The position numbers and the translations under genes are program-made. Positions 1 to 7,910 of a stretch of DNA of 64,000 nt are shown piece by piece. The DNA comes from Rhodoferax sp. TS-BS-61-7. GTDB lineage: Bacteria; Pseudomonadota; Gammaproteobacteria; Burkholderiales; Burkholderiaceae_C. Under the pieces are notes generated by a model. That model made no database searches, had not been told where the DNA came from, and worked only from the letters and a program-made list of their open reading frames with translations. How positions within the stretch are numbered: the first letter of the stretch is position 1; the number at the start of each line of letters is the position of its first letter. The DNA lies in the NCBI RefSeq assembly GCF_002943465.1, contig NZ_PTQY01000001.1, forward strand, positions 496,001-560,000, given 5' to 3'.

Positions 1-447
1 AGCCAGTTTGTCTTTCACAAGTTTTTTCACGGCCTCATTGGCATCGCGGCGCAAGTTGCGCACCGCAATTTTGGCCGCCTCGCCTTCGGAACGTACCACT
101 TTGGTCAATTCGCGGCGACGCTCTTCGGTCATCGCGGGCATAGGCACGCGAATCAGATCACCCATGCTGGAAGGGTTCAAGCCCAGGTCGCTTTCACGAA
201 TGGCTTTCTCGATCTTGGCGCCCATGCCTTTTTCCCAAGGCTGAACGCTGATCGTGCGTGCATCGATCAAGGACAGGTTCGCGACCTGGCTCAAGGGCAA
301 CATCGAACCGTAATAGTCGACCTGCACCGTATCCAGCAGTGCAGGGTTGGCGCGCCCTGTGCGGACTTTGGTCAAGTTGTTCTTGAAAGCCGCGATGGAT
401 TGGTCCATCTTGTTTTCAAGGTTGGTTTTGATATCGGCGAGTGACAT
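1..447 (-). CDS. frr: Ribosome recycling factor, 3' end cut by window edge
   Basis: Ribosome recycling factor splits post-termination 70S ribosomes together with EF-G. The 149 visible codons read [16 protein letters not shown] at the start and include the family signatures [13 protein letters not shown] and [16 protein letters not shown]. Full-length family members are about 185 residues, so the last ~36 codons lie left of base 1. The ATG at 447-445 is chosen because the reading matches the family N-terminus exactly. It is the last gene of the rpsB-tsf-pyrH-frr block and starts 42 bases after the pyrH stop, so it is probably cotranscribed with pyrH. Confidence 0.97.
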   Translation of the reverse strand, partial: MSLADIKTNLENKMDQSIAAFKNNLTKVRTGRANPALLDTVQVDYYGSMLPLSQVANLSLIDARTISVQPWEKGMGAKIEKAIRESDLGLNPSSMGDLIRVPMPAMTEERRRELTKVVRSEGEAAKIAVRNLRRDANEAVKKLVKDKLA

Positions 448-489
448 GGTGACTTCCTTGGGTACAGGCGAATGAGGCTTGTAGAGGTA

Positions 490-1212
490 TCAAACGTGAA
501 CCAAAGTGCCTTCGTCCTCACCCATCACAACGCGCTTCAGTGCACCGTGTTTGAAAATAGAGAAGACCTTGATCGGCAGCTTTTGGTCGCGACATAACGC
601 AAATGCAGCGGCGTCCATGATGCCTAGGTTCTGGGTCATGGCTGCATCAAAAGTAATTTTCGAATAACGCGTGGCAGCAGGGTCTTTCTTTGGGTCCGCA
701 CTGTAGACGCCATCCACCTTGGTGGCTTTGAGCACGATCTCAGCACCGATTTCGGCACCACGCAGGGCCGCGGCCGTGTCCGTCGTGAAGAAAGGATTGC
801 CAGTACCGGCAGCAAAAATCACGACCTTGCCTTCTTCCAGGTACTGCAAGGCCTTGGGACGCACATAGGGCTCCACGACCTGCTCAATGCCAATCGCGGA
901 CATGACACGTGCAATAAGTCCCGCCTTGTTCATGGTGTCACCCAAGGCCAAGGCGTTCATCACCGTTGCCAGCATACCCATGTAATCGGCAGTGGCACGG
1001 TCCATACCGACAGAACCACCAGCGACACCCCTGAAGATATTTCCACCGCCAATCACCACCGCCACCTCGACGCCCAAACGGGTTACTTCGGCAATTTCGT
1101 CCACCATGCGAACGATGGTGTTGCGGTTAATACCGAACTGGTCATCGCCCATGAGTGCCTCGCCCGACAGCTTCAGCAAAATACGCTTGTAGGCAGGACG
1201 GTCTTGGCTCAT
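490..1212 (-). CDS. pyrH: UMP kinase
   Basis: Hexameric cytosolic UMP kinase (UMP + ATP to UDP + ADP) of the amino-acid-kinase fold, the bacterial type unrelated to eukaryotic UMP/CMP kinase. The 240-residue product has the nucleotide-binding start [14 protein letters not shown], the glycine-rich [11 protein letters not shown] segment and the C-terminal [12 protein letters not shown] region, at normal family length. The frame stays open upstream to 1326, but that would run into tsf. The ATG at 1212 matches the family N-terminus ([19 protein letters not shown]) and leaves a 43-base gap after tsf. It sits between tsf and frr, the usual proteobacterial order. Confidence 0.97.
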   Translation of the reverse strand: MSQDRPAYKRILLKLSGEALMGDDQFGINRNTIVRMVDEIAEVTRLGVEVAVVIGGGNIFRGVAGGSVGMDRATADYMGMLATVMNALALGDTMNKAGLIARVMSAIGIEQVVEPYVRPKALQYLEEGKVVIFAAGTGNPFFTTDTAAALRGAEIGAEIVLKATKVDGVYSADPKKDPAATRYSKITFDAAMTQNLGIMDAAAFALCRDQKLPIKVFSIFKHGALKRVVMGEDEGTLVHV

Positions 1213-1255
1213 GGGTGACTCCGAAAGGTAGGGGTGGTAATTGGCAAGGGCTGGA

Positions 1256-2179
1256 TCAAGCCGCTTGCTTGGCAGCGGCAACTTGTGCAGCCACTTCTGC
1301 CGCAAAGTCGTCCACTTTTTTCTCAATGCCTTCGCCCACTACGTACAAGGTGAAGCCCTTAACAGTGGTACCGACTGCCTTGAGCATTTGCTCCACGGTT
1401 TGTTTGTCGTTTTTGACGAAAGGCTGGTTGAACAAAGAAACTTCCTTGAGGAACTTCTGCACACCGCCTTCAATGCGCTTGGCGACGATTTCAGCGGACT
1501 GAACAGGCTTGCCAGCAGCAGTGGCCACCGCAGCGTCTTCGGCAGCCTTGGCAGCTGCCACAGAGCGCTCACGCTCCACCAACTCGGCGGGCACTTGGTC
1601 AGAAGACAAAGACACGGGCTTCATGGCCGCCACGTGCATCGCCACGTCCTTGGCGGCGACTTCTTCACCGTCAAACTCCACCACCACACCAATGCGGGTA
1701 CCGTGCAGGTAAGAAGCCAGCTTGGTCGAACCGTCGAAATGCTTGAAACGGCGGAAGGTCATGTTCTCGCCGATCTTGCCGATCAGGCCTTTGCGCACGT
1801 CTTCCAGCGTGGGGCCAAAACCGTCTTGCTCGTAGGCCAGCGCGCTCAAAGCCGCCACATCGGCGGGATTGTGCTTGGCGACCAACGACGCTGCGGCATT
1901 GGCCAAAGCCAAAAAGCTGTCATTTTTGGTCACGAAGTCAGTTTCGCAGTTCACTTCGATCAGCGCCCCAGCGGCACCTTCAATGCTGGTGGCAACCACG
2001 CCTTCGGCTGTCACGCGGGCCGCAGCCTTGCCGGCCTTGCTGCCCAACTTGACGCGCAACAGTTCTTCAGCTTTGACCATGTCGCCTTCGGCTTCGGTCA
2101 ATGCTTTTTTGCATTCCATCATGGGGGCATCGGTCTTGCCGCGCAGTTCTGCCACCATGCTTGCTGTAATTGCTGCCAT
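1256..2179 (-). CDS. tsf: Translation elongation factor Ts
   Basis: EF-Ts is the guanine nucleotide exchange factor for EF-Tu. The 307-residue product starts [20 protein letters not shown] and carries the N-terminal UBA-like domain with the [14 protein letters not shown] signature at about residues 20-33. The core contains the family segment [16 protein letters not shown] ([13 protein letters not shown], about residues 79-91). Length is normal for betaproteobacteria. It follows rpsB after an 84-base spacer holding a terminator-like hairpin and precedes pyrH. Confidence 0.97.
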   Translation of the reverse strand: MAAITASMVAELRGKTDAPMMECKKALTEAEGDMVKAEELLRVKLGSKAGKAAARVTAEGVVATSIEGAAGALIEVNCETDFVTKNDSFLALANAAASLVAKHNPADVAALSALAYEQDGFGPTLEDVRKGLIGKIGENMTFRRFKHFDGSTKLASYLHGTRIGVVVEFDGEEVAAKDVAMHVAAMKPVSLSSDQVPAELVERERSVAAAKAAEDAAVATAAGKPVQSAEIVAKRIEGGVQKFLKEVSLFNQPFVKNDKQTVEQMLKAVGTTVKGFTLYVVGEGIEKKVDDFAAEVAAQVAAAKQAA

Positions 2180-2216
2180 TTGGATTCTCCGTAATTCAGT
2201 AGTTTAAGTAAGAGCT

Positions 2217-2245
2217 AAAAAAAAGGGGCAACAAAGCCCCCTTTT
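2217..2245 (-). terminator. Intrinsic terminator or attenuator between rpsB and tsf
   Basis: On the minus strand a GGGGC stem (2240-2236) pairs with GCCCC (2229-2225) across a six-base loop and is followed by eight U residues (2224-2217). This is a textbook rho-independent terminator shape just downstream of the rpsB stop. Because tsf follows in the same direction with no obvious separate strong promoter, it probably acts as a partial attenuator that makes S2 mRNA more abundant than EF-Ts mRNA, as is known for E. coli rpsB-tsf. Its efficiency cannot be judged from sequence. Confidence 0.75.
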
Positions 2246-2263
2246 GAAGGGTGACGCAGCGCC

Positions 2264-3016
2264 TTAGGCGGAGGCTTCACTCACTTCAACGAATTCGTCT
2301 TCGCTTTCAGCAGAGACTGCCTTGACCACGTCGTCCACGGCGTTGGCGCGACCTTCCAGGATCGCATCGGCGATACCACGGGCGTACAAAGTCACCGCCT
2401 TGGAAGAGTCATCGTTACCAGGAATCACATAGTCGATACCTTCTGGGGAGTGGTTGGAGTCCACCACACCGATCAGGGGGATGCCCAGCTTCTTGGCTTC
2501 AGCGATGGCGATCTTGTGGTAGCCCACGTCGATCACGAAAATTGCGTCAGGCAAGGTGTTCATGTCCTGGATGCCACCGATGTCTTTTTCAAGCTTTTCC
2601 AGTTCACGGGCAAACATCAACTGCTCTTTTTTGCTCATGCTGTCCAAGCCAGCTTCTTGCTGAACCTTCATGTCCTTCAAGCGCTTGATAGAGGTCTTGA
2701 CGGTCTTGAAGTTGGTCAACATGCCGCCCAACCAGCGCTGATCCACAAAGGGAACACCTGCGCGCTGCGCTTCGGCCGACACGATTTCGCGAGCCTGGCG
2801 CTTGGTACCCACCATCAGAATGGTGCCGCGCTTGGCAGACAGTTGGCGGACAAACTTGGCCGCATCCTGGAACATCGGCAGGGATTTTTCCAGGTTGATG
2901 ATGTGAATTTTATTGCGGTGGCCGAAGATGAAGGGTGCCATCTTAGGGTTCCAGAAGCGGGTTTGGTGTCCAAAGTGAACGCCGGCTTCCAGCATTTCGC
3001 GCATAGTAACTGCCAT
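2264..3016 (-). CDS. rpsB: 30S ribosomal protein S2
   Basis: Ribosomal protein S2 of the small-subunit body; it is needed for S1 binding. The 250-residue product starts [20 protein letters not shown] and has the S2 signatures [20 protein letters not shown] and [14 protein letters not shown]. It ends in an acidic tail typical of proteobacterial S2. The ATG at 3016 is preferred over an in-frame start 12 bases upstream because a GGAG ribosome-binding site sits six bases before it and the family begins MAVTMR. It is the first gene of the rpsB-tsf-pyrH-frr block. Confidence 0.98.
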   Translation of the reverse strand: MAVTMREMLEAGVHFGHQTRFWNPKMAPFIFGHRNKIHIINLEKSLPMFQDAAKFVRQLSAKRGTILMVGTKRQAREIVSAEAQRAGVPFVDQRWLGGMLTNFKTVKTSIKRLKDMKVQQEAGLDSMSKKEQLMFARELEKLEKDIGGIQDMNTLPDAIFVIDVGYHKIAIAEAKKLGIPLIGVVDSNHSPEGIDYVIPGNDDSSKAVTLYARGIADAILEGRANAVDDVVKAVSAESEDEFVEVSEASA

Positions 3017-3175
3017 GATTAACTCCAAAGGTTAGGTCTTAAATCCGGTCCGCACATCGCCCCTGCTAAGCAGGCGCAACACCTTGGCTGGACCGGTTTG
3101 TGATTGCTATTGCCGGGCACGGATGCGCCCCTAGCAAAGCCAGTCGAGTATACCACGCAGGCGCTTTGCGCAAAA
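3017..3175 (-). promoter_or_regulatory. rpsB promoter and structured 5' leader
   Basis: A TATACT -10 box (minus strand 3152-3147) is preceded at 17 bases by a weak TTTTGC -35 (3175-3170). The ~125-base leader holds an exact 7-base inverted repeat, CCGGTCC (3045-3051) with GGACCGG (3090-3096). It encloses an inner CCTGC/GCAGG hairpin with a three-base loop at 3062-3074. S2 is known in gammaproteobacteria to repress rpsB through a conserved leader structure, so this is a candidate S2-responsive leader. The structure is seen directly; its function is inferred. Confidence 0.55.
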
Positions 3176-3298
3176 GACCCGGCCGTGGGGGCTTTTTCAT
3201 GCACAAACTGCGGCCACACGGCAGATCTGGCCCATGCTTGTGAAAAAATAGCCTGCAGCGCAAGCGCAAGGTTTGCGACAAAGTATCTGAAAGTAACG

Positions 3299-4558
3299 AT
3301 GAAAATAGCAGTAGTGGGCGCCGGTGTAGTCGGTATCGCCACAGCCTATGAGCTGGCAGCGGACGGGCACACAGTCACAGTTTTTGACAAATCAGCGGCA
3401 GCCTGCGAGGAAGCCAGCTTTGCCAACAGTGGCCTGGTCGCCCCCAGCATGCAATTGCCCTTTGCCTTCCCTAGTGAAAAGGGGAATGCAACGATGCGTT
3501 TCCTGGACACGGGACGGCGACTGACCCGAAGCCCATGGAGCGCCCTACAAGAGATAAAGTCCTTGTGGCGCTGGACACACCCCCACGGCCCAGATACGCA
3601 TGCGAAACAATATGCGTCAGCGCAACAGCTGGGACGTTACAGCGCGGAGCGCCTGCAATACGTCATCGAGCGCAGCCAGATCGAGATAGAACGCAGTGAA
3701 GGCCAGTTAGTGCTGGTGCGCACCGAACAAGCCTTACAACGCCTACAGCCGACATTGGATGCCCTCAAAACCCAAGACATCGCCTGCAAGGTGCTGAGCC
3801 CCGAGGAGGCCCGCAAACAAGAACCATCCTTGCACAGCGAAGCCCCCTTTCACGCAGCCCTGTGGCTCCCCGGAGACAAGGTAGCCAACTGCCGCCAGTT
3901 CGCCCTGGAATTGAAAACCGTCACCCAAAAAATGGGGGTGAACTACCAGTTCGGCGCAGATGTCCAAGACCTGAACCTGCAGCCACGGCCCACTTTGACA
4001 GTAGCAAACAGCCAGGGCACCGAAGTGGTCACCGCAGACCATGTGGTGTTATGTACCAACCGGGCACCGCGGCATTTGTTGCTCAAACACCCCCTGAATA
4101 TCCCCATGGTGGAGTTGCATGGATACGTCTTGAGTGTTGCGGTTCGCGAACCACTGAATGCCCCCCGCAGCGCAGTGCACGACTTGCACGGCAACCTGGT
4201 CATCAACCGCCTGGGTAACCGCATCCGTGTGAGTGCGGGAGCAGAACTGGGCCCCAAGCCGGAAACCAAGAATGCAAAGGTTGTCAACGCCATGTACCGA
4301 GCGCTGGAGCTGTACTTCCCTGGTGCTGCCAATTACCCGGCGGGCACCCAAGTCTGGCATGGCACACGCCACACCATCGCCGACGGACTGCCAGCCATTG
4401 GCCCCAGCGGACTGCCTCACCTGTCGCTAAACATCGGGCATGGCGCCTGCGGTTGGACCTGGGCCTGCGGCTCAGCGCGCTTGCTGGCCGACCAGATAGC
4501 TGGGCGGCTCGCGGCTATGACGATGGATCCGATGCTGCCAACCCGATTTCTCCGCTAA
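3299..4558 (+). CDS. DadA-family FAD-dependent amino acid dehydrogenase
   Basis: Flavoprotein of the D-amino acid dehydrogenase (DAO) superfamily, probably oxidising a D-amino acid or related amine and passing electrons to the respiratory chain. The 419-residue product opens with a Rossmann dinucleotide motif, MKIAVVGAGVVGIATAYELA (GxGxxG at residues 7-12). The C-terminus has the family segment GLPAIGPSGLPHLSLNIGHG followed by GWTWACGSARLLADQI. The frame is open 65 codons further upstream, but the ATG at 3299 puts the FAD motif at the usual place. It is divergent from rpsB. A second, clearly different DadA-like gene is at 28506. The exact substrate cannot be assigned. Confidence 0.85.
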   Translation: MKIAVVGAGVVGIATAYELAADGHTVTVFDKSAAACEEASFANSGLVAPSMQLPFAFPSEKGNATMRFLDTGRRLTRSPWSALQEIKSLWRWTHPHGPDTHAKQYASAQQLGRYSAERLQYVIERSQIEIERSEGQLVLVRTEQALQRLQPTLDALKTQDIACKVLSPEEARKQEPSLHSEAPFHAALWLPGDKVANCRQFALELKTVTQKMGVNYQFGADVQDLNLQPRPTLTVANSQGTEVVTADHVVLCTNRAPRHLLLKHPLNIPMVELHGYVLSVAVREPLNAPRSAVHDLHGNLVINRLGNRIRVSAGAELGPKPETKNAKVVNAMYRALELYFPGAANYPAGTQVWHGTRHTIADGLPAIGPSGLPHLSLNIGHGACGWTWACGSARLLADQIAGRLAAMTMDPMLPTRFLR

Positions 4559-4617
4559 AAACTGTTGTCGACGCCCGCACAGTGCTGACACAATGGGACG
4601 AGGGAGATGCTTTATCC

Positions 4618-5460
4618 ATGAGTCCTGAACTTTCGCAAAAACTGACCGCTGCCGTGGACGGCATGCCCGCGTTTCCCAAAAGCGTGCAACGCATTCTGGA
4701 GCTGACGGGTGACGTCAACAGCACCCCCAAAGACCTCGTGGACGTCATCGACAAGGACCCTGTGGTGACCGTCAAGGTCCTCAAGGTCGTGAACTCGGCG
4801 TACTACAGCCTGCCCAAGCAAATCACCTCGATTGGCCACGCCGTGGTGTACCTGGGCTTCAACACTATCAAAAATCTGGCCTTGAGCATTGCGGCCATTG
4901 GGATGCTGCCCAAGGACAACGCGGCAGGCTTTGACGTGCAGCAGTACCTGCTGCATTCACTGGCCACCGCGGGCATCGCCAAGCAGCTGGCGCTCAAGGT
5001 GGACGACGCAGACCCCATGGACTGCTTCATTGCGGGCCTGCTGCACGACTTTGGCAAGGTGGTGTTTGCCCAGTTCATGCCCATCGAATTTCGGGCTGCA
5101 CTGCACATGAGCGAGGATGGACAGAGCTCGCTCCACACAGCACTGCAAATGACGATTGGTGCGGACCATGCCGTTGTTGGCGCCATGCTGGTCGAGAAAT
5201 GGCGCTTTGCCCCCCATTTGATCGATACCATACGGCACCAGCGGGTGGACGACCTCAAAGACACGGACATGATTGCCTGTGTGTTTGCAGCCAACCAGAT
5301 CAGCAAGAAGTTGCAGTACGGCTTTGCCGGCAACCACAAGGTGGAAGAGCTCCCGGCTGCAATCCAGAAACGTCTGGGCGGTGATCTGGACACGGTGATT
5401 GCCTCCATGGGCAATCTGGACACCCTGTTTGCAGAAGCACAGGTTTTTGCCAAACTGTAA
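4618..5460 (+). CDS. HDOD domain protein
   Basis: A 280-residue protein made almost wholly of one HDOD domain, a degenerate HD-type output domain found in bacterial signalling proteins. The start region (LPAFPKSVQRILEL-like, here MPAFPKSVQRILELTGD) and the VVNSAYYSLPKQITSIGHAVVYLGFNTIKNL stretch are characteristic. An HD pair (LLHDFGKVVFAQF) is retained in the middle. The ATG at 4618 has a GGAGA site ten bases upstream. It lies 59 bases after the DadA-like gene and 12 bases before the MBL gene, so it is likely cotranscribed with both. HDOD proteins often act in c-di-GMP or motility control; no partner is visible here. Confidence 0.85.
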   Translation: MSPELSQKLTAAVDGMPAFPKSVQRILELTGDVNSTPKDLVDVIDKDPVVTVKVLKVVNSAYYSLPKQITSIGHAVVYLGFNTIKNLALSIAAIGMLPKDNAAGFDVQQYLLHSLATAGIAKQLALKVDDADPMDCFIAGLLHDFGKVVFAQFMPIEFRAALHMSEDGQSSLHTALQMTIGADHAVVGAMLVEKWRFAPHLIDTIRHQRVDDLKDTDMIACVFAANQISKKLQYGFAGNHKVEELPAAIQKRLGGDLDTVIASMGNLDTLFAEAQVFAKL

Positions 5461-5472
5461 AAAGGAGACGGC

Positions 5473-6360
5473 ATGAAGGTGAAGTTTTGGGGAGTTCGTG
5501 GGTCCATCGCTTCGCCGGGCCCCAAAACCGTGCGCTACGGCGGCAACACCACCTGCATCGAAATCCGCACGGACAACAACGAACTCATCATTCTGGACGC
5601 CGGCACCGGCATTTTCCCGCTCTCGCAAACGCTGCTGGCAGAGATGCCGGTGACCGCCAACGTACTGATCACCCATTCCCACTGGGACCACATCCAGGGC
5701 CTGCCCTTCTTCATTCCCAACTTCATTCCTGGCAACACCCTGCGCCTGCATGGTTGCTTCGACCCGGTATCTGGCAAGGGCATTGAGCAGGTCATGGCAG
5801 TGCAGCTGCAGTACAGCTACTTCCCGGTGCGCGAAGCCGAAATGAAGGCCCGCATCGAGTACGTCACCCTGATGCCGGACCAGCCCATCCAGATTGGATC
5901 GGCCACCGTGACGCCCTGCTTGCTGAACCACCCGGTCATCGACTTTGGCTACCGCATTGAATGCAACGGCAAGTCGGTATTTTTCACCGGAGACCACGAG
6001 CCGCCGTACAACATCTATGAGCCCGGCGACGAGGCCTACGACGAGTACCAGGTGTTTGTGGATGAAAAAGAGCGCTCCATCCAGGAGGCCATCCGCGGCG
6101 TAGACGTCTACATTGCCGACAGCTCGTACACCGATGCCGAGTACCCTGCCAAAAAAGGCTGGGGCCACGGCACCTTTAGCACCAGTATTGCCAGCGCACA
6201 CGGCGCTGGTGCCAAGCTGCTGTTTTGTACCCACCACGAACCCACACGCAGCGACGACACGCTGGAGGCGGCATTCGTCGAGGCGCTGAGCACCAACGCC
6301 GCCATGGCACAGGGCATGGACATCCGACTGGCCCGCGAAGGTGATGTCTACGAATTCTGA
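5473..6360 (+). CDS. MBL-fold metallo-hydrolase
   Basis: A 295-residue metallo-beta-lactamase-fold hydrolase. The zinc signature HxHxDH is intact as THSHWDHIQG (about residues 73-82). Further metal-ligand candidates lie in FFTGDHEPPY and LFCTHHEPTRSDD. The N-terminus MKVKFWGVRGSIASPG with GGNTTCIEI is typical of the cyclic-nucleotide-phosphodiesterase/RNase-Z-like subfamily, which hydrolyses phosphodiesters. An AGGAGA site precedes the ATG. It follows the HDOD gene closely and overlaps the next gene by 17 bases, so all three are probably one transcript. The substrate is unknown. Confidence 0.85.
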   Translation: MKVKFWGVRGSIASPGPKTVRYGGNTTCIEIRTDNNELIILDAGTGIFPLSQTLLAEMPVTANVLITHSHWDHIQGLPFFIPNFIPGNTLRLHGCFDPVSGKGIEQVMAVQLQYSYFPVREAEMKARIEYVTLMPDQPIQIGSATVTPCLLNHPVIDFGYRIECNGKSVFFTGDHEPPYNIYEPGDEAYDEYQVFVDEKERSIQEAIRGVDVYIADSSYTDAEYPAKKGWGHGTFSTSIASAHGAGAKLLFCTHHEPTRSDDTLEAAFVEALSTNAAMAQGMDIRLAREGDVYEF

Positions 6361-7804
6361 GTGGGTACTGGGCCCGCAGGGGCCGTTGCGCCCCACGCCC
6401 TACCCGCTGCTGGGCACCGCCGCGCTGCGCGCCCTAGAGGGCCATGCCGCCAGCACCCTCCCCGCCCATACATTGATGCAGCGCGCTGGGCTGGCCTTGG
6501 CGCAGCTCACCCTGGCCTACGCGCCCCACGCCCAAACCGTTTGGGTGGCCTGCGGCCGTGGCAACAATGGGGGCGACGGCTTCGAGGCAGCCATGCACCT
6601 GCAACGCTGGGGAAAAGCCGTGTGGCTGTCTTTGCCCGAATCTGCCCGCCCCCTGCCTGCCGATGCCGCAGCCTCTCTGGAAAACGCCCAGGCAGCGGGT
6701 GTGGCCATCCACTCCGGTGCACCACCGCACTGGGATGTGTGCATCGACGCATTGCTTGGTATCGGCCTACAGGCGGCGCCCCGCGGCGCAACACTGGACG
6801 CCATCCAGGCCATGCAGGCTGGTGATGGCCCCATCGTGGCGGCCGATGTGCCCAGCGGCTTGGTGGCCGACACCGGCCACACTCCGGGCGCCTGTGTGCG
6901 GGCGCGGGCCACGCTGTCGTTTCTGGCCCTCAAGCCAGGGCTATTCACCGCCCAGGGACGCGATGCCTGTGGCGACATCTGGCTGGACAACCTGGGGGCT
7001 GCCGTCCTCCAGACTCCCGATGCCTGGCTGAACACCGCCCAGCACAACACCCCGCGCCAGCATGCGTCCCATAAAGGCAGCTTTGGCGATGTGGCCGTGG
7101 TGGGAGGTGCCACCGGCATGGTGGGGGCAGCCTTGCTGGCAGGCACCGCCGCCCTGCATGGTGGTGCAGGGCGCGTCTACCTGGCCTTGTTGGACCCGGA
7201 GGATCACCACGCGGTGTTCGCCACCCACCCAGCCCTGATGCAGTGCGGCGCAGCGCAACTCGCCATCGAAAACATGGCTGTGGTGGCGGGGTGTGGCGGC
7301 GGGGAAGCCATGGCCGCCAGCTTGCCCCGGCTCCTGGTTAGCGCCCGACAACTGGTGCTGGACGCCGACGCCCTCAACACCCTGGCCCGCCACCCTGCCT
7401 GGCACCCGGCGCTGGCGGCGCGCAAGGCGGGTACCACCGCGCTAACGCCCCACCCCCTGGAAGCCGCACGCCTGCTGGGCTGCAGCACCGCAGAGGTGCA
7501 GGCTAATCGCCTAGCCAGTGCCCAGGCACTGGCGCACACCTTCCAATGCACCGTCGTGCTGAAGGGATCAGGAAGCATCATCGCCAGCCCAACAGAGGTG
7601 CCACGTATCAACCCCACCGGCAACGCGCGGCTGGCAACGGCCGGCACTGGCGATGTGCTGGCCGGACTCTTGGGCAGCCTGATGGCACAGGGCTACGGTA
7701 GCTTTGAGGCAGCCTGCGAAGCCTGCTACCGGCATGGCCACGTGGCAGACCAATGGGCCATGACTTCAACGCTGACTGCCCCTGACCTGGCCCGCCATAT
7801 TTAA
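6344..7804 (+). CDS. nnr: Bifunctional NAD(P)H-hydrate epimerase/dehydratase
   Basis: Metabolite-repair enzyme: the N-terminal YjeF domain epimerises damaged S/R-NAD(P)HX, and the C-terminal ribokinase-like domain dehydrates S-NAD(P)HX using ADP. The 486-residue product has GRGNNGGDGFEAA (about residues 69-81) for the epimerase half. The C-terminal half has GSIIASP, INPTGNARLATAGTGDVLAG and the final GHVADQWA segment. The start used is ATG 6344; a GTG immediately before it (6341) is also possible. It overlaps the end of the MBL gene, indicating translational coupling. Confidence 0.93.
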   Translation: MSTNSEWVLGPQGPLRPTPYPLLGTAALRALEGHAASTLPAHTLMQRAGLALAQLTLAYAPHAQTVWVACGRGNNGGDGFEAAMHLQRWGKAVWLSLPESARPLPADAAASLENAQAAGVAIHSGAPPHWDVCIDALLGIGLQAAPRGATLDAIQAMQAGDGPIVAADVPSGLVADTGHTPGACVRARATLSFLALKPGLFTAQGRDACGDIWLDNLGAAVLQTPDAWLNTAQHNTPRQHASHKGSFGDVAVVGGATGMVGAALLAGTAALHGGAGRVYLALLDPEDHHAVFATHPALMQCGAAQLAIENMAVVAGCGGGEAMAASLPRLLVSARQLVLDADALNTLARHPAWHPALAARKAGTTALTPHPLEAARLLGCSTAEVQANRLASAQALAHTFQCTVVLKGSGSIIASPTEVPRINPTGNARLATAGTGDVLAGLLGSLMAQGYGSFEAACEACYRHGHVADQWAMTSTLTAPDLARHI

Positions 7805-7810
7805 GAAAAA

Positions 7811-7862
7811 ATGCCTCTAGCCCAAGTGGCATATGCGCAAGCAGCTATCTTTTATATAGCAA
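7811..7862 (-). repeat. Dispersed repeat family A, copy 1
   Basis: Read on the minus strand this is ATAGCTGCTTGCGCATATGC followed by CACTTGGGCTAGAGGCAT. It shares the core AGCTGCTYGCGCA ... GGGCTAGAG with six other places in the window. It lies between the convergent ends of nnr and rnr. Confidence 0.8.
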
Positions 7863-7910
7863 ACCCAGCCTAAGCACCAGACGCCCCAGGCGCCTGGCAG
7901 CTATCCCAGC

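Noticed and set aside
1241..2194. 317-codon plus-strand frame antisense to tsf
   Set aside because: It is the mirror of tsf; the product is rich in His/Gly/Arg with no recognisable domain.
4957..6396. 479-codon minus-strand frame across the HDOD and MBL genes
   Set aside because: Both plus-strand genes are well supported; the antisense frame has no family features.
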